A DNA stretch of 43,952 nucleotides from Phycisphaerae bacterium (lineage in GTDB: Bacteria > Planctomycetota > Phycisphaerae > UBA1845). Position numbers and translations under genes: made by a program. Each line of letters starts with the position of its first letter. Within the stretch, counting starts at the first letter, position 1. The stretch spans positions 1 through 43,952 of the forward strand of contig JAFGJQ010000467.1 in NCBI GenBank assembly GCA_016929015.1. Reading direction: 5' to 3'. The notes under the pieces were generated by a model. The model had not been told where the DNA came from. It worked only from the letters and a program-made list of their open reading frames with translations, and did no database searches. This document shows, piece after piece, positions 16,447 to 24,838 of the stretch.

Positions 16447-17379
16447 TCAGTCCTTCGCCTCCGGCCTCGCTGAATACACGAAGAACGGCGACATGCCGTC
16501 CGGGAAGGTCGGCTGCACGCAGCCCAGGCAGGGGCCGCCCGAGCCCACGCACCAGTTCACGCCGTATTCACCCGGTCCGCGGCTGTTCCACTTGCGCATC
16601 GGGCAGTCTGAGTAGGTCTTCTTGCCCTTGCAGCCGAGGTGCTCCAGGCAGCCGTCACTGCCCAGCTCCGTGGCGAACGTCGGCTGGCCGCACTGCTGGT
16701 GCCGGCGGTAGCAGCGGTCGTGGACGCGTACGCCAAAGTACGAAAGCGGGCGGCGGTGCGCGTCCAGCGGCGGCACGCGGTTGTTGGTCAGCAGGTACGT
16801 GACCGTGCCCACAAGCCAGTCCGGATGACAGGGGCAGCCGGGCAGGTTCACCAGCCGCGCATCGGCCCCGAGCAGTTGGCCCACGCCTTGGGCCTGAGTC
16901 GGGTTGGGCGCGCCGGCCGTCACGCCGCCGTAGGCCGCGCAGGAGCCGACGGCCAGAATGAAGGCCGCGTTCGGGGCGGTTGTCTGCACGGCCGCTTCCA
17001 TCGTCGTGTTTGACCAGGCCATGCAGTACCGGCCGGCCGACCCGGTCGGAATGGCGCCTTCGATGATCAGGATGTATCCTGGCTGGGCCGCCGCCGCCTG
17101 GGCGGCAGAAACGGCCAGATCACCGGCGGCGGCCATCAGGTTGCTCTGAAACTCCACATCCAGCGTGTTCACCAGCAGATCATCCACCGTGGCAAAGTGT
17201 ACGCTGTTCAGGAATGAGACGGCACAGCCGTCGCAGCCGGCCCCCTGCAGCCAGATGACACGCGGATGGCCTTCGCCGCGAAGCGTCCGGCCCAGAGCGG
17301 CCAGAGCCGACGGGGTCAGTCGTCCGGCCACCGCCGCCGCCGCCGCGGCCTTGAGAAAATCACGCCGGGTGATCCTCAT
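16447..17379 (-). CDS. [NiFe] hydrogenase small (electron-transfer) subunit, Tat-exported
   Basis: The 310-residue subunit carries iron-sulfur clusters that pass electrons between the Ni-Fe site and an external partner. A twin-arginine signal TRRDFLK followed by an Ala-rich stretch directs folded export. Proximal cluster ligands lie in QGAGCDGCAVSFLN, GSCAAYGG and LPGCPCHPDW. Medial and distal cluster ligands lie in HDRCYRRHQQC, DGCLEHLGCKG, DCPMRKWN, NWCVGSGGPCLGCVQPTFPD. There is no C-terminal membrane helix, so a membrane cytochrome b partner is not required. The ATG overlaps the stop of the upstream cytochrome gene (ATGA), indicating coupled translation with that protein as a likely redox partner. 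Confidence 0.95.
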   Translation of the reverse strand: MRITRRDFLKAAAAAAVAGRLTPSALAALGRTLRGEGHPRVIWLQGAGCDGCAVSFLNSVHFATVDDLLVNTLDVEFQSNLMAAAGDLAVSAAQAAAAQPGYILIIEGAIPTGSAGRYCMAWSNTTMEAAVQTTAPNAAFILAVGSCAAYGGVTAGAPNPTQAQGVGQLLGADARLVNLPGCPCHPDWLVGTVTYLLTNNRVPPLDAHRRPLSYFGVRVHDRCYRRHQQCGQPTFATELGSDGCLEHLGCKGKKTYSDCPMRKWNSRGPGEYGVNWCVGSGGPCLGCVQPTFPDGMSPFFVYSARPEAKD

Positions 17380-19781
17380 GGGTTCGTCCCTCCGTCCATG
17401 TCGGGCCCGGCCGATCGCCAGGGCGGAATGCCGAAGAAGATCTCCGTTTCGTCGAGCAGTACCCGGGCGTACGGCGAATTGTGGGCGCCGAGCGACCGGT
17501 CGGCCTGGACGAAACGGTAGTTGAACGTGGCCGCCTGGTACGCGGGCAGATCCGGCGGAGGGATGAGAGCCGGATCGACGTACAGCGGATCGGCCGGATC
17601 GTATCGCTGTGCGATCGCCGCAAGCCGGGTCTCGATCTCCTCTCGCGTCATCTCAATCAGGATGGTGGCGGTGGCTTCGCTGTGGCAGGGCAGGCACGCT
17701 CGGCGATTGGCCTCGAACGTGTGGCCGCTGTTGACCGGCTGTTGCGGGCCGCCGTAGGGCTCTTCGTGTACGTGGCAGGCGGCGCACTCCTTGGGGATGT
17801 CCCACCAGTGCCGAGCATAGGGTCCGTTCATCGGCTCGCTCTGCAGCGTGTAGCCGCCGGTGCTGTGCAGCATTTCCGCCTGGGGCTGTTGAGGCACCTC
17901 GCCGGAGCCGGGAGTGCCCATGCTATGGCACTCGGCACAAAGCTCGTGAGCGGCCCGGCGGAGTTGACCCTCGTGCGGTCCGCCGTGCGGGTTGTGGCAG
18001 GCCGCGCACTCCAGATTCAGAGACACGTCAAACACGCCCGGCAGGTTGTCCGGCGGGGCCAGGCGGTACTCGGTGGAATGACAGGCGAGGCACGCCTGTT
18101 CCACGTTCGGCTCAAACTGGATGTTCGACAGGGCAAACGCATGTTGCGACGTGGACCACTGCTCGAATTGCGGGTGATGGTTCTCGCCACAGAGCCCGTG
18201 GCACGACTGGTGGCACGCCCCGCACAAAGTGGAGGCCAGGTCCCGCGTCAGGCGCACGTTTGCCGGGTCCGCCACATGGTTGCTGCCCGGGCCGTGGCAG
18301 TTCTCGCACTGGATGCCCGCCAAATGAGGGGTCGTCTCCAGGTCGACGAACCCGCTGGCCTTGCCGTAACCGACGGAATGGCAGGGGAAGCACAGGGCGT
18401 TGTTCCCCTCTCCGCCGGCCACCAGGGTGTCAAATGCGGTGGCGTGGATGGTGCTGATCCACTGGCCGTGTTGCGACGCGTGGCACTGCGTGCAGGTCGT
18501 TGCACCGACAAAAAGGGGCGGGCTGACCAGCGGACCGGTGAAATTCATCGTCTGGAGGGCGTAGTCCGCCAGGTCCACGTCGCCGTCATTATCCACGTCG
18601 GCGTTGGTGAAGGCATCGGGATCACAGGTGCCCGTGGGATTCGGCATGCCCGGGCCGCCGAGGCAGTCGGCCAGAAGCACGTAATCCGCGACGTCGACGT
18701 CGCAGTCGAGGTCCATCGTGCCGAGCGATCGGCCGAAGCGGTCCGCGCCGGCCGGGGCCGGCACCTGTGGGCAGGAGTCGCACACGTCGCCCACGCCGTC
18801 GAGATCCTCGTCGGCGGTGTTCACGTGGTGGAGCCACGGGCAATTATCGCAGATGTCGCCGATGCCGTCTTCGTCGGCGTCGGCCTGATCGGCGTTCGGC
18901 GCGGCGGGGCAGTTGTCGCAGATGTCGCCGACGCCGTCTTCGTCGGCGTCCTCCTGGAGCGGATTGTGGCGGTGCGGGCACAGGTCGGAGGCGTCGGGCA
19001 AACCGTCGCCGTCCTCGTCGCCGGGCAGCGAGAGCAGCGGCCAGCACTTCACCGCGGCCTGGTAGACGGCGGCCGGTCCGGTATCCGCCGGTTCGGCGGC
19101 CCAGGCAATGAGCTTGATGTTGCCGGGGTCAGCCCAGCTCACAGCGTCAAAGGTCAGCACGCTCTCGACGGTGTGGGAGCTGCCGGGCGTCAACACGACG
19201 TCCTGCTCCGGGACCGCCTGCTTGAAGCCGTTGCGGTGATAGGGCTTGGTGGCGGGCCAGTGATCCAACACCTGCGCCGTGAACACGCGCACGGTTTTGG
19301 CGGTGCCCGTGGGTTCCAGGCCGACCGTCGTGAATACGTTGTAGGTGGCTCCGCCGGCCGGTTCTGCCCGGACGCTCAGGGTGACGTCGGTCGGGATGGC
19401 GCGGGCGGGCAGGAAGTGGTTGGCTCGATAGATGGTGTATTGCTGATCCTGGTCATGAACGGAGCCGGTCACTTTGTCCATGCCGTCGAAGAAGGCTGTC
19501 GGCGTGTACTGGCCCCCGAGAAAGGCCCACCGCGCATTACCCCAGGGCGTACTAACGCTGTCGTACAGTTGGTATTGTACGAAGGCGAAGGACTCCGCGT
19601 AGACATCCACCAATCGTTCGAGCGCAGGACCTGCGTCAGCGCAGGAGCCTCAGTACCGATTGGTGAACTCCTCGCAAAGCACCACGCGCGTTGCGGCCGG
19701 CGCCGGCGACACCGCCAGGGCGCACGCCGCGACGACACCGAGACGCGCCACGGCGCCCAATGCTTCCAGAAGCTGCTTCAT
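17376..19781 (-). CDS. Selenoprotein candidate: Omp28/thioredoxin-like domain fused to calcium repeats and a nine-haem cytochrome c
   Basis: Read from the ATG at 19779-19781, the frame runs 801 codons with one in-frame TGA at codon 44 (19650-19652). Residues 1-30 are a signal peptide (MKQLLEALGAVARLGVVAAC, ending APAA). Then TRVVLCEEFTNRY-[TGA]-GSC aligns the TGA with the first Cys of the EEFT..C..C redox motif of Omp28-like thioredoxin folds, giving UxxC; YTPTAFFDG later supplies the cis-Pro. Residues ~255-340 are thrombospondin type 3 calcium repeats (DADEDGVGDICDNCP) and ~350-415 two dockerin-like loops. Residues ~425-700 hold nine CXXCH haem sites plus one CHQSCH. It heads the hydrogenase operon. 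An annotation that ignores recoding would start at the TTG at 19613 and lose the signal peptide. The selenocysteine reading is inference, strongly supported by the SECIS-like loop. Confidence 0.85.
19615..19652 (-). promoter_or_regulatory. Bacterial SECIS-like element adjoining the in-frame TGA
   Basis: After the TGA (19650-19652) the message can form a short stem CGC/GCG with apical loop AGGUCCU, extendable by a G-C pair around a bulged A. The sequence GCAGGUC occupies positions +16 to +22 after the stop (19634-19628). From memory, E. coli fdhF has the same GCAGGUC at the same distance from its UGA. The loop GGU contacts SelB in known bacterial SECIS elements. A competing hairpin (CCUGCG-CUGA-CGCAGG) is also possible, so a fold calculation is needed. 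Confidence 0.75.
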
Positions 19782-19852
19782 TCCTCTGTGCCTCTCACCG
19801 TTCCACGGAGTGGACCCATCCCAGACCCGGCTGCACCGGTGCCCACACGTCC

Positions 19853-19882
19853 ACCGTACCCGAAAAGGCCGAGCTGGTTCAA
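19853..19882 (-). promoter_or_regulatory. Candidate promoter of the hydrogenase-cytochrome operon
   Basis: On the complement, TTGAAC (19882-19877) and TACGGT (19858-19853) are separated by 18 bp. The -10 box lies about 70 bp before the ATG at 19781. A GAGAGG ribosome binding site lies 9 nt before that ATG. The match is moderate. Confidence 0.4.
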
Positions 19883-20049
19883 GGAGTCGTTCGGACATTC
19901 ACTGAAGACCGGATCCGGACGGCGCGCCGGCTTCATGGGGACATCAGAAACGTGGCGCGGCGCTTCGCCGCCAATCCGACTCACGAAATGTGCTGTATGC
20001 GACGGGCGACACTTCGCGATCCAGTTGACCGGGCGGACGAGCCGACGGG

Positions 20050-20931
20050 TTACCTGTGAGCATCCACGGCGGCCCGGATGCCCGCGATGTGGTCCGGCGT
20101 CGTACCGCAGCAACCGCCGATAATGTCGGCCCCCGCCTCCAGCAGGGCGGGAACCTGCTCGGCCATGTCCTGCGGCGTCTCCCGGAACTCCGTCCGGCCG
20201 TCCACCAGTTCCGGCATGCCGGCGTTCGAGTGGATGAGGATTGGACGATCGGTGAACCGGCGGAACTCACGGGCAATATCCACCATGTTGCGGACGCCGT
20301 GGCCGCAGTTGGAACCGACGACGTCCGCGCCGGCTTCGACCAGGGCGGAGGCCGCCTGCTCCGGGCCGATCCCCATCATCGTGCGGTAGCCGCCGGGGGT
20401 CTTGTCAAACGTCATGGTCGCGATGACCTCGATGGCGCGGTCCAGCCGCTTGGCGGCCCGGATGGCGCAGGCGGCTTCCTCCAGCGCGGTCATGGTCTCG
20501 ATGCAGATGACGCGCAGGCCGGCACCGAGCATGGCGGCGATCTGCTCGGCGAACACCGCCTCCATGTCCGACTCGGACAGCATCCCCAGCGGCTCGACGA
20601 ACTCGCCCGTCGGTCCGACGGAACCGGCGATGATGGCCCCGGGTGCTCCTTCCAGGCTCAGCCGGGCGCCGGCCGCGTTCAGCTCGGCCACGCGGCCGCC
20701 CAGCCCGCGTTTTTCCAGCTTCACCCGGGAACCGCCGAACGTGTTGGTCAGCACCAGATCGCTGCCGACGGCCGCGTAGGCGGCGGCCACCGCCCGCACC
20801 TCGTCCGGGTGGGTCACGTTCCATTCTTCCGGGCATTCGCGGGTGGTCAGGCCCCTGGCCTGCAGCATGGTGCCCCACGCGCCATCGGAAACGAGTACCT
20901 TCTTTTCCGCCAATTGCTGCAACAGGCTCAT
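20050..20931 (-). CDS. Homocysteine S-methyltransferase family protein (BHMT/MetH N-terminal type)
   Basis: The 293-residue protein is a stand-alone pfam S-methyl_trans barrel. It has DGAWGTMLQARG at the N-terminus, LTNTFGGSR, IAGSVGPTGE, and the zinc-ligand cysteines in VGSNCGHG and GGCCGTTPDHI. Such enzymes move a methyl group to homocysteine to make methionine; donors can be betaine, S-methylmethionine or, when paired with other modules, methyl-cobalamin. No cobalamin-binding or activation domain follows, so it could be a betaine-type enzyme or one part of a split MetH. The ATG at 20931 has GGAGGA 7 nt upstream; the open frame further upstream lacks family sequence. Confidence 0.9.
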   Translation of the reverse strand: MSLLQQLAEKKVLVSDGAWGTMLQARGLTTRECPEEWNVTHPDEVRAVAAAYAAVGSDLVLTNTFGGSRVKLEKRGLGGRVAELNAAGARLSLEGAPGAIIAGSVGPTGEFVEPLGMLSESDMEAVFAEQIAAMLGAGLRVICIETMTALEEAACAIRAAKRLDRAIEVIATMTFDKTPGGYRTMMGIGPEQAASALVEAGADVVGSNCGHGVRNMVDIAREFRRFTDRPILIHSNAGMPELVDGRTEFRETPQDMAEQVPALLEAGADIIGGCCGTTPDHIAGIRAAVDAHR

Positions 20932-21143
20932 GCGGCATCCTCCGTGATCAAACGAGCCCGACGGGCTGCGCGGCCTCCATCTTAGCGAAGCCGCGGCGGA
21001 TTCCCACCGGACGGCGGGTCCAGGTTCACCCTCGTGCATGTTACAATCGGGCCCTTGCCGCGGACGGAACCGCCGGGTAGGAAACCACGCAGAATCGTAC
21101 TGCGGCCCGGGAGCCCGGGCCCTGCCGGAAGGATGCAAAGACG

Positions 21144-21638
21144 ATGGCCGAAACCGTTGACGTCGGGATTCTGATGGGCAGCCGCAACGACTGGGAGGCC
21201 ATGAAGGCGGCGGCGGACGTGCTGGCCGAGTTCGGCGTGCCGCACGAGGTGCGGGTGATTTCCGCACATCGGACGCCGGATGCGGCCATCGCCTATGCGG
21301 AGTCGGCGGAATCCCGCGGGCTTAAGGCGATCATCGCGGGGGCCGGCATGGCCGCCCATCTGGCCGGCGTGCTGGCAGCCAAGACGCCGGTGCCGGTGCT
21401 CGGCGTGCCGATGCAGTCCAAAGCGTTGCAGGGGCTGGACTCGCTGCTGTCCACCGTGCAGATGCCCAAGGGGGTGCCGGTGGCCACGTTCGCCATCGGC
21501 TCGGCCGGGGCCGCCAACGCCGCCCTGTTCGCAGTGGCCATGCTGGCCAACGACCGCCCGGAGCTGCGAAAGAGGCTCATCGCGTTTCGCCAGCGCCAGA
21601 CGCAGGAAGCGCTGGACAACCCCGATCCGCGGGTTTGA
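21144..21638 (+). CDS. purE: N5-carboxyaminoimidazole ribonucleotide mutase
   Basis: The 164-residue class I PurE converts N5-CAIR to CAIR in purine synthesis. Signature segments are [36 protein letters not shown] and [22 protein letters not shown], close to the family consensus GSDSDW... SAHRTP... AGGAAHLPG... GVP. Start at the ATG at 21144 with GGAAGG about 11 nt upstream. A TACAAT box at 21042-21047 lies about 96 bp upstream, but the -35 is poor. There is no purK next door, so purE is isolated from its usual partner. It ends in a strong hairpin terminator shared with the convergent flotillin gene. Confidence 0.96.
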   Translation: MAETVDVGILMGSRNDWEAMKAAADVLAEFGVPHEVRVISAHRTPDAAIAYAESAESRGLKAIIAGAGMAAHLAGVLAAKTPVPVLGVPMQSKALQGLDSLLSTVQMPKGVPVATFAIGSAGAANAALFAVAMLANDRPELRKRLIAFRQRQTQEALDNPDPRV

Positions 21639-21670
21639 GCGATCCGTATCATGCAATGAGAAATGAGAAA

Positions 21671-21697
21671 CGGCGCCGGGCATCACACCCGGCGCCG
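21671..21697. terminator. Bidirectional intrinsic terminator between purE and the flotillin gene
   Basis: A perfect 10-bp stem CGGCGCCGGG/CCCGGCGCCG (21671-21680 and 21688-21697) has a 7-nt loop. On the + strand it is followed by CTTTCATT; on the complement by TTTCTCATTTC. It lies between convergent genes. Confidence 0.85.
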
Positions 21698-21722
21698 CTT
21701 TCATTATGTCCTTGCGTCGAGG

Positions 21723-23738
21723 TCAGACGTCCTTGCCCGGTTTGGAGTCGGGCGAGGGCCGGCCGGTCGACGAGTCCTTGCCGGAGGGCGTCTTGCCCCG
21801 CGCCACCGCGGGCTTGACGGTCTCGGCCTTGACCTCGGTCGCCTCGGCCAGCTTCTGCTCGATGACCCGGCGGACCGTGTTCTCAATCAGCTCCGGATCG
21901 ACTCGCTGGCCGGTGAGGCGTTCCAGGAGGCCGGACAGCGCCTCGCCGGTTCCGCTAAGGAACCGGGCGGCGGTTTCTTGGGCTTCTACGGGCAAGGACG
22001 CCCGGAAGCCGTTGAACGACTGGCCCCAACCGGCGGCGGTCATGAACCGCGAGGTCATGTTGGACAGCGTGGTCGGGTCACCGAAGATCTGCATGTTCGC
22101 CTGGGACAGCATCTGTCCGACGGCCTGGGCGAATGCCTTCTGGACCTCCGCGCCGGCGTGGATTTCGAGCTTCTGCACCTCGAACTTCAGGGCCGCCTCG
22201 CTGAACTCCTGCTTGTTCTGGAGGGCCTGCCGCTCCACCTCCACCCGGGCGCCTTCCACGTCCACACGCTCGCGGTCGACGGTGACCGGCACCATCTGCT
22301 CGGCCTGGGCGCCTTCCGCCCGTTTCTTGGCGGCTTCGGCCTCGGCGGTGGCGAGCACCATCTTGGCCTCTTTCTGCATTTGGGCCGCGTCCAGCTCGCC
22401 CTTGGCGATCTTGGCCAGTTCGTAGGCCTTGATGTCGGCGTTGGTCTGGTCCAGATACTTCTGGATCTCGACTTCCTGCTTCTCCTTGATCATCTTCTGG
22501 GCCGCCGCGCGCTCGGCCGCGGTGGTCACCTTGATGGTCTCGATTCGCTGGGTTTCCTCCTCGCGTTTGGCTTCGGCGGCCCGGGTCTGGGCCTCGGCCA
22601 CCGCCCGCTCGGTTTCGCGCTTGGCGACCTCGATTTCCTTGAGCCGCTGGGCGACTTCGACGGCCTGGCTCTTGCGCACCTCCGATTCCTGGACCGTCCG
22701 ATCCGCCTCGACCGCGGCGTTCTGCACCTCGCGCTGCCGCACCACGTCGGCGACCTGGACGGTCTGTTCCTTGGCGATTTCGGCCTTCTTGACCGCTTCG
22801 TCCTTCAGCACCGCCGCCAGCTCGACCTCCTGCCGCTGCTGGATCCGGAATTCCTCACACTCACGCAGCTTGGCGGCCTGGATGTTGGCCACTTCTGTCG
22901 ACTGCTCCGCCTCCGCCTGCGCCTGGTCCTTTTCCAGGTTGAGCACTTCCTTGCGGGTCTGGACGTTCTTGGCCTTGATGGCCCGTTCCGCGTCCCGGTC
23001 GATGCGGTTGCGCTCCACGTTCTGGGATTGCGTGATCTCGGTGATCTTGCGCAGGCCCTGGGCGTCGAACACGTTGTGCGGGTTGAGGTTCTCCGACGGC
23101 GTCTGGTCCAACATGCTGATGGTGACGGTTTCCAGCGTCAGACCGTTCTGCCGCAGGTCGGCGGCGAGGTTCTCCTGGACCGCCGATGCGAACTCGTCAC
23201 GCTTGAGCTGCAGTTCCATCAAGTCCTTGGTGGCGGCCACCGCCCGCAGGGCGGAAATCAGCTTCTCGCCCACCAGCTCCTTCACCGCCTCGGCCCGGAC
23301 GCTTCGTTCGCCCAGCGATCGGGCGGCGGCGAGGATGTCCTCCGCGTTCGGCTGGACGCGGATGTAGAACTCGCTGTTGATGTCCACCCGCAGGTTGTCC
23401 TTGGTGATCAGGGCGTCCGCGCCGACGCGCTTGACGTCCAACCGCATCGTCTCCAGGGCAACCTCCACCAGCTTGTGCAGCACGGGCACGACGAACCCGC
23501 CCTTGTCCAGGATGACCCGCGCGCCCGATCCGCCCGTGCGGACGAATGCCTGATTGGCCGAGGTCCGGCGGTAGAGCTTGGTGATGGCGGCGATCAACCC
23601 GATCAGGAACAGGATGATCAGCCCGGTCAGGATGGAGACGCCCATCTGGACCTGCGTCAAGTTGAGCTGCTCGCCCACGACCAGCGGGCCGATGACCAGG
23701 GCCAGGCCGAGTAGTAACGCGCCGATGAGCAATACCAT
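21723..23738 (-). CDS. Flotillin-like SPFH protein (YqiK/FloA-FloT type)
   Basis: The 671-residue protein has two hydrophobic segments at residues ~1-22 (LIGALLLGLALVIGPLVV) and ~33-52 (GVSILTGLIILFLIGLIAAI). An SPFH/band 7 domain follows (RTGGSGARVILDKGGFVVP, EFYIRVQPNAEDILAAARSL). Next is a long coiled coil rich in Ala, Glu, Lys and Arg (residues ~240-520) with EAEAAKKRAEGAQAEQMV, the Glu-Ala repeat region typical of flotillins. The C-terminus is a charged Lys/Ser/Pro tail. Flotillins scaffold membrane microdomains in the inner membrane. It lies 39 bp after the YqiJ-like gene; the yqiJ-yqiK pairing is known in other bacteria and supports the call. Confidence 0.92.
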   Translation of the reverse strand: MVLLIGALLLGLALVIGPLVVGEQLNLTQVQMGVSILTGLIILFLIGLIAAITKLYRRTSANQAFVRTGGSGARVILDKGGFVVPVLHKLVEVALETMRLDVKRVGADALITKDNLRVDINSEFYIRVQPNAEDILAAARSLGERSVRAEAVKELVGEKLISALRAVAATKDLMELQLKRDEFASAVQENLAADLRQNGLTLETVTISMLDQTPSENLNPHNVFDAQGLRKITEITQSQNVERNRIDRDAERAIKAKNVQTRKEVLNLEKDQAQAEAEQSTEVANIQAAKLRECEEFRIQQRQEVELAAVLKDEAVKKAEIAKEQTVQVADVVRQREVQNAAVEADRTVQESEVRKSQAVEVAQRLKEIEVAKRETERAVAEAQTRAAEAKREEETQRIETIKVTTAAERAAAQKMIKEKQEVEIQKYLDQTNADIKAYELAKIAKGELDAAQMQKEAKMVLATAEAEAAKKRAEGAQAEQMVPVTVDRERVDVEGARVEVERQALQNKQEFSEAALKFEVQKLEIHAGAEVQKAFAQAVGQMLSQANMQIFGDPTTLSNMTSRFMTAAGWGQSFNGFRASLPVEAQETAARFLSGTGEALSGLLERLTGQRVDPELIENTVRRVIEQKLAEATEVKAETVKPAVARGKTPSGKDSSTGRPSPDSKPGKDV

Positions 23739-23777
23739 TGGAGTTTTCCCCCTTTCTTTCCGGAGTTAGCGCGTATG

Positions 23778-24548
23778 TCATTCGCCCTTGCCGACCGCGG
23801 CGCGGTCGGCGGCGACATAGTACAACCGGTCTTTCGCGACGTACTTTACAACGATGACGTTTTTGCCATTGGGCACCGGTCGAGTCCCGGGCTTCACGCG
23901 GCAGCGAATCACGTGGCGTGTGCCTGCGCGGTCCGTGATCTGGGCCCGGCCGCCGGTCTCCGTCACCGGCAGCCCGGCCACACCCCGCAGCCCCACAAGC
24001 TGCTGCGGCGCGGTGCCGGAGACGTTCCGGGTCGGCATGATGCGGGCCAGGAGGCTGCTCACCAGCCGCATCGAGGTCAGGCCGGCCACGAACCCGCCCG
24101 GCAGGCTGGCCGCCAGCCACGATTCGGCCCCGGCGCTTCCACGAGTCAGCCAGAGATTCAGGAGCCAACCGATACCGCCGAAGGCATAGAAGAACGACAG
24201 CATCAGGATGGAGAGCGGCACCTTGCCGATGCCGAAAAAGTACAGGACGGCGCTCAGCGAGATGTCCGGCGCGCCCTCGACGTGGGGTCCCTGATCCGCG
24301 TTCACCTCGGCGTCATGATCGATGTCGTGATCCACGTCGACGTCGTGATCCACATCGATGTCGTGGTCTACGTCGACGTCGTGATCGGCGTCCAGACCCG
24401 CATCCGCGTCGGCGTCGCCGTCGGAACCTCCCAGGCCGAGGACGCTCAGGACCGTGAACAACACGGCCAGAAACAGTGCGGCCAGGAACGGCAGATTGGT
24501 TCCACTGACCAGGGCCGATACCGAACTGACCAGAAGCATCGCGGGCAT
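23778..24548 (-). CDS. YqiJ/NfeD-like membrane protein with an Asp-His repeat
   Basis: The 256-residue partner of the flotillin has hydrophobic segments (TNLPFLAALFLAVLFTVLSV; LYFFGIGKVPLSILMLSFFY; GGFVAGLTSMRLVSSLLARI) and a C-terminal OB-fold-like domain (GLRGVAGLPVTETGGRAQIT, KNVIVVKYVAKDRLYYV). This is the YqiJ/NfeD-type layout found beside flotillins. Between the first and second helix is an unusual acidic and histidine-rich stretch, DADHDVDVDHDIDVDHDVDV, encoded by an 18-bp tandem repeat. It should lie on one face of the membrane and could bind divalent metal, but that is inference. The ATG at 24548 has GAGGGA 7 nt upstream. Alternative GTG just before it changes one residue. Confidence 0.85.
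   Translation of the reverse strand: MPAMLLVSSVSALVSGTNLPFLAALFLAVLFTVLSVLGLGGSDGDADADAGLDADHDVDVDHDIDVDHDVDVDHDIDHDAEVNADQGPHVEGAPDISLSAVLYFFGIGKVPLSILMLSFFYAFGGIGWLLNLWLTRGSAGAESWLAASLPGGFVAGLTSMRLVSSLLARIMPTRNVSGTAPQQLVGLRGVAGLPVTETGGRAQITDRAGTRHVIRCRVKPGTRPVPNGKNVIVVKYVAKDRLYYVAADRAAVGKGE
24321..24392 (-). repeat. Four 18-bp tandem repeats encoding [V/I]DVDHD hexapeptides
   Basis: Units start at 24321, 24339, 24357 and 24375, each of the form GA(T/C)GTCGTG(A/G)TC(C/T)AC(G/A)TC on the + strand with the last unit diverged. They lie inside the YqiJ-like gene and keep its frame, so copy number can vary without frameshift. Confidence 0.9.
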
Positions 24549-24781
24549 CACCAGTCCCTCACTGGCGCCCGCGCGACCCGCCTGTCCCTCGCGGTCCGGT
24601 CCGGCTGCCGACCTCACCAGGGCGAAGCGTGTTCGCGCCGGCGCGTTCAACTTCCGGAATAAACGTACCGCAGGGCCGCCGCAGCGGCAATTATCGCAAA
24701 TTCGGGGGTTTATAACCCGGTGGGCCGGCCCCCCTGCCCGCACGGGATCGCGTCCGGGCCGCGTCTGCCGCAGCCTATCGC

Positions 24782-24822
24782 TTGACACGGCCGCCGGGCG
24801 AGGTTACTGTACATAATATCAG
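24782..24822 (+). promoter_or_regulatory. Promoter with overlapping LexA-like operator upstream of the LexA-transposase fusion gene
   Basis: TTGACA (24782-24787) and TACTGT (24805-24810) are 17 bp apart. Overlapping the -10 and the predicted start is CTGTACATAATATCAG (24807-24822), a CTG-N10-CAG site as bound by E. coli LexA. Its position would allow the gene product to repress its own promoter. A GGAG ribosome binding site at 24829-24832 precedes the ATG at 24839. Confidence 0.75.
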
Positions 24823-24838
24823 TGATCTGGAGTACACA

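Noticed and set aside
17376-19613. A shorter cytochrome gene starting at the TTG at 19613
   Set aside because: This start lacks a ribosome binding site and signal peptide although the protein has nine haem sites that need export. The same frame continues upstream through one TGA to a proper signal peptide and family motif, so recoding explains the data better.
19600-19781. Pseudogene or frameshift at the TGA
   Set aside because: The frame is not shifted, the TGA lies exactly at the redox Cys position, the rest of the gene is intact, and the SECIS-like loop is present. A plain nonsense mutation remains possible but is less likely.
24321-24392. CRISPR-like repeats
   Set aside because: The 18-bp units are directly adjacent without spacers and lie in frame within a coding sequence.
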